Positions 30,099-30,562 of a stretch of 30,562 nt of DNA are shown piece by piece. The DNA lies in NCBI GenBank assembly GCA_013695335.1, contig JACDAR010000208.1:1-30562 (forward strand). The letters run 5' to 3'. The position numbers were made by a program, and so were the translations under genes. The stretch's first letter is position 1; every line of letters begins with the position of its first letter. The DNA comes from Rubrobacter sp. Its GTDB lineage: Bacteria; Actinomycetota; Rubrobacteria; Rubrobacterales; Rubrobacteraceae. The notes below the pieces were generated by a model, which saw only the letters and a list, made by a program, of their open reading frames with translations, made no database searches and was not told where the DNA came from.

Positions 30099-30221
30099 CA
30101 AACACGTTCACAACAAAATTCCGCAGCCCGAAGTATACGGTAAACAAGCCCCGTTCTCGCACGGCGCAATGTTCGGGCGCGTCACCCAACCCAGGGAACC
30201 ACGTAAGGCCAACCACCGATG

Positions 30222-30562
30222 ATGCCCAGGGATGCTAATGTCGCGGGTGTGGATCTACGAAGCTATCTCGAATTCGCAACCAGCACAGCCTACGAGGCGG
30301 GGCGCCTGACCCTCGGCTACTTCGGGACCGCAGCCGCCCGCCCCGACACCAAACCAGACGACACGCCAGTCACGGTCGCCGACCGCGAGGCGGAGCGATT
30401 GATTCGGGCCGCCATACGCGAGAAGTATCCGCGCCACGCCATCGTCGGGGAAGAATTCGAGGACGAAGGCGACGAGAACGCAACGCACCGTTGGATCCTC
30501 GACCCCATAGACGGAACCAAGGCATTCGTCAGGGGCGTCCCACTATACGGCGTCCTGATCGG
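30222..30562 (+). CDS. hisN: Histidinol-phosphatase HisN-like (inositol monophosphatase family), cut by window edge
   Basis: Only the first 113 codons are visible. Metal-binding signatures of the Mg-dependent inositol monophosphatase fold are present: DTPVTVADREAERLIRAAI, IVGEEFEDEGDE and the WILDPIDGTKAFVRGVPLYG stretch. The KAFVRGVP extension after DPIDGT resembles actinobacterial HisN, which dephosphorylates histidinol phosphate, more than inositol monophosphatases that read MNFxHG. That supports HisN, and the his operon HisB has no phosphatase domain. The start is ATG 30222 (AAGG 12 bases upstream); GTG 30249 is an alternative. It is divergent from pepA. Confidence 0.68.
   Translation, partial: MPRDANVAGVDLRSYLEFATSTAYEAGRLTLGYFGTAAARPDTKPDDTPVTVADREAERLIRAAIREKYPRHAIVGEEFEDEGDENATHRWILDPIDGTKAFVRGVPLYGVLI

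Noticed and set aside
1..30562. CRISPR array, tRNA, rRNA, transposase, integrase or toxin-antitoxin pair
   Set aside because: I looked on both strands and saw no array periodicity, cloverleaf, mobile-element gene or toxin/antitoxin-like pair.

Overview
The window is GC-rich with strong GC bias at third codon positions, many GTG and TTG starts, and tightly overlapping genes. It contains a class E-type sortase, a malic enzyme with an N-terminal ACT domain, and promoters whose -10 box is TAGAAT, TAGACT or TATAAT, in several cases only 6-14 bases before the start codon. This suggests a chromosomal segment of an actinomycete-like bacterium. A Rubrobacter-type lineage fits gene content and style, but no rRNA is present, so that placement is inference. 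I see no phage, insertion sequence, CRISPR array, tRNA or rRNA.

Layout: (a) 1-2250: the 3' part of a PAS-PAS-LuxR regulator, then purU from what looks like a leaderless promoter, then a 175-base scar holding two back-to-back C-terminal gene remnants and a 12-bp perfect hairpin. (b) 2270-2749: a small secreted protein with RTX-type calcium-binding repeats. (c) 3054-8728: a histidine operon hisZ-hisG-hisD-hisB-hisH-(GNAT)-hisA, with gaps or overlaps of at most about 11 bases. hisC, hisF and hisI/E are absent here; a HisN-type phosphatase gene starts at the far end of the window. (d) 8729-9692: a 346-base gap with a possible structured RNA, then two small unknown genes. (e) 9787-18749: class A penicillin-binding protein, a SnoaL-like domain fused to a membrane tail, an unknown protein, malic enzyme, a thioredoxin-like ferredoxin with one ligand cysteine replaced by histidine, type II NADH dehydrogenase, a CxxC/CxxC protein, a small membrane protein, and a membrane-anchored alpha/beta hydrolase with a long acidic tail. 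(f) 18813-22063, minus strand: GNAT, a two-gene ABC-2 exporter and a glyoxalase-fold protein. (g) 22592-24559: sortase, a clear intrinsic terminator and class II fructose-bisphosphate aldolase. (h) 30068-24621, minus strand: a compact eight-gene run pepA - MBL hydrolase - moaB - unknown 85-aa protein - CDKN3-like phosphatase - ADP-ribosylglycohydrolase - YdcZ-type transporter - LOG-family phosphoribohydrolase. (i) 30222-end: hisN, cut by the window edge.

Most of the window is core metabolism and cell-envelope housekeeping. The parts most worth a second look are the phosphatase/ADP-ribosylglycohydrolase/LOG run, the Cys-to-His thioredoxin-like ferredoxin, the double-truncation scar, the recurrent leaderless promoter architecture, the acetyltransferase inside the his operon, and the possible leader RNA after hisA. 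I found no defence or mobile system. All family assignments rest on motifs read by eye; no database search was run.
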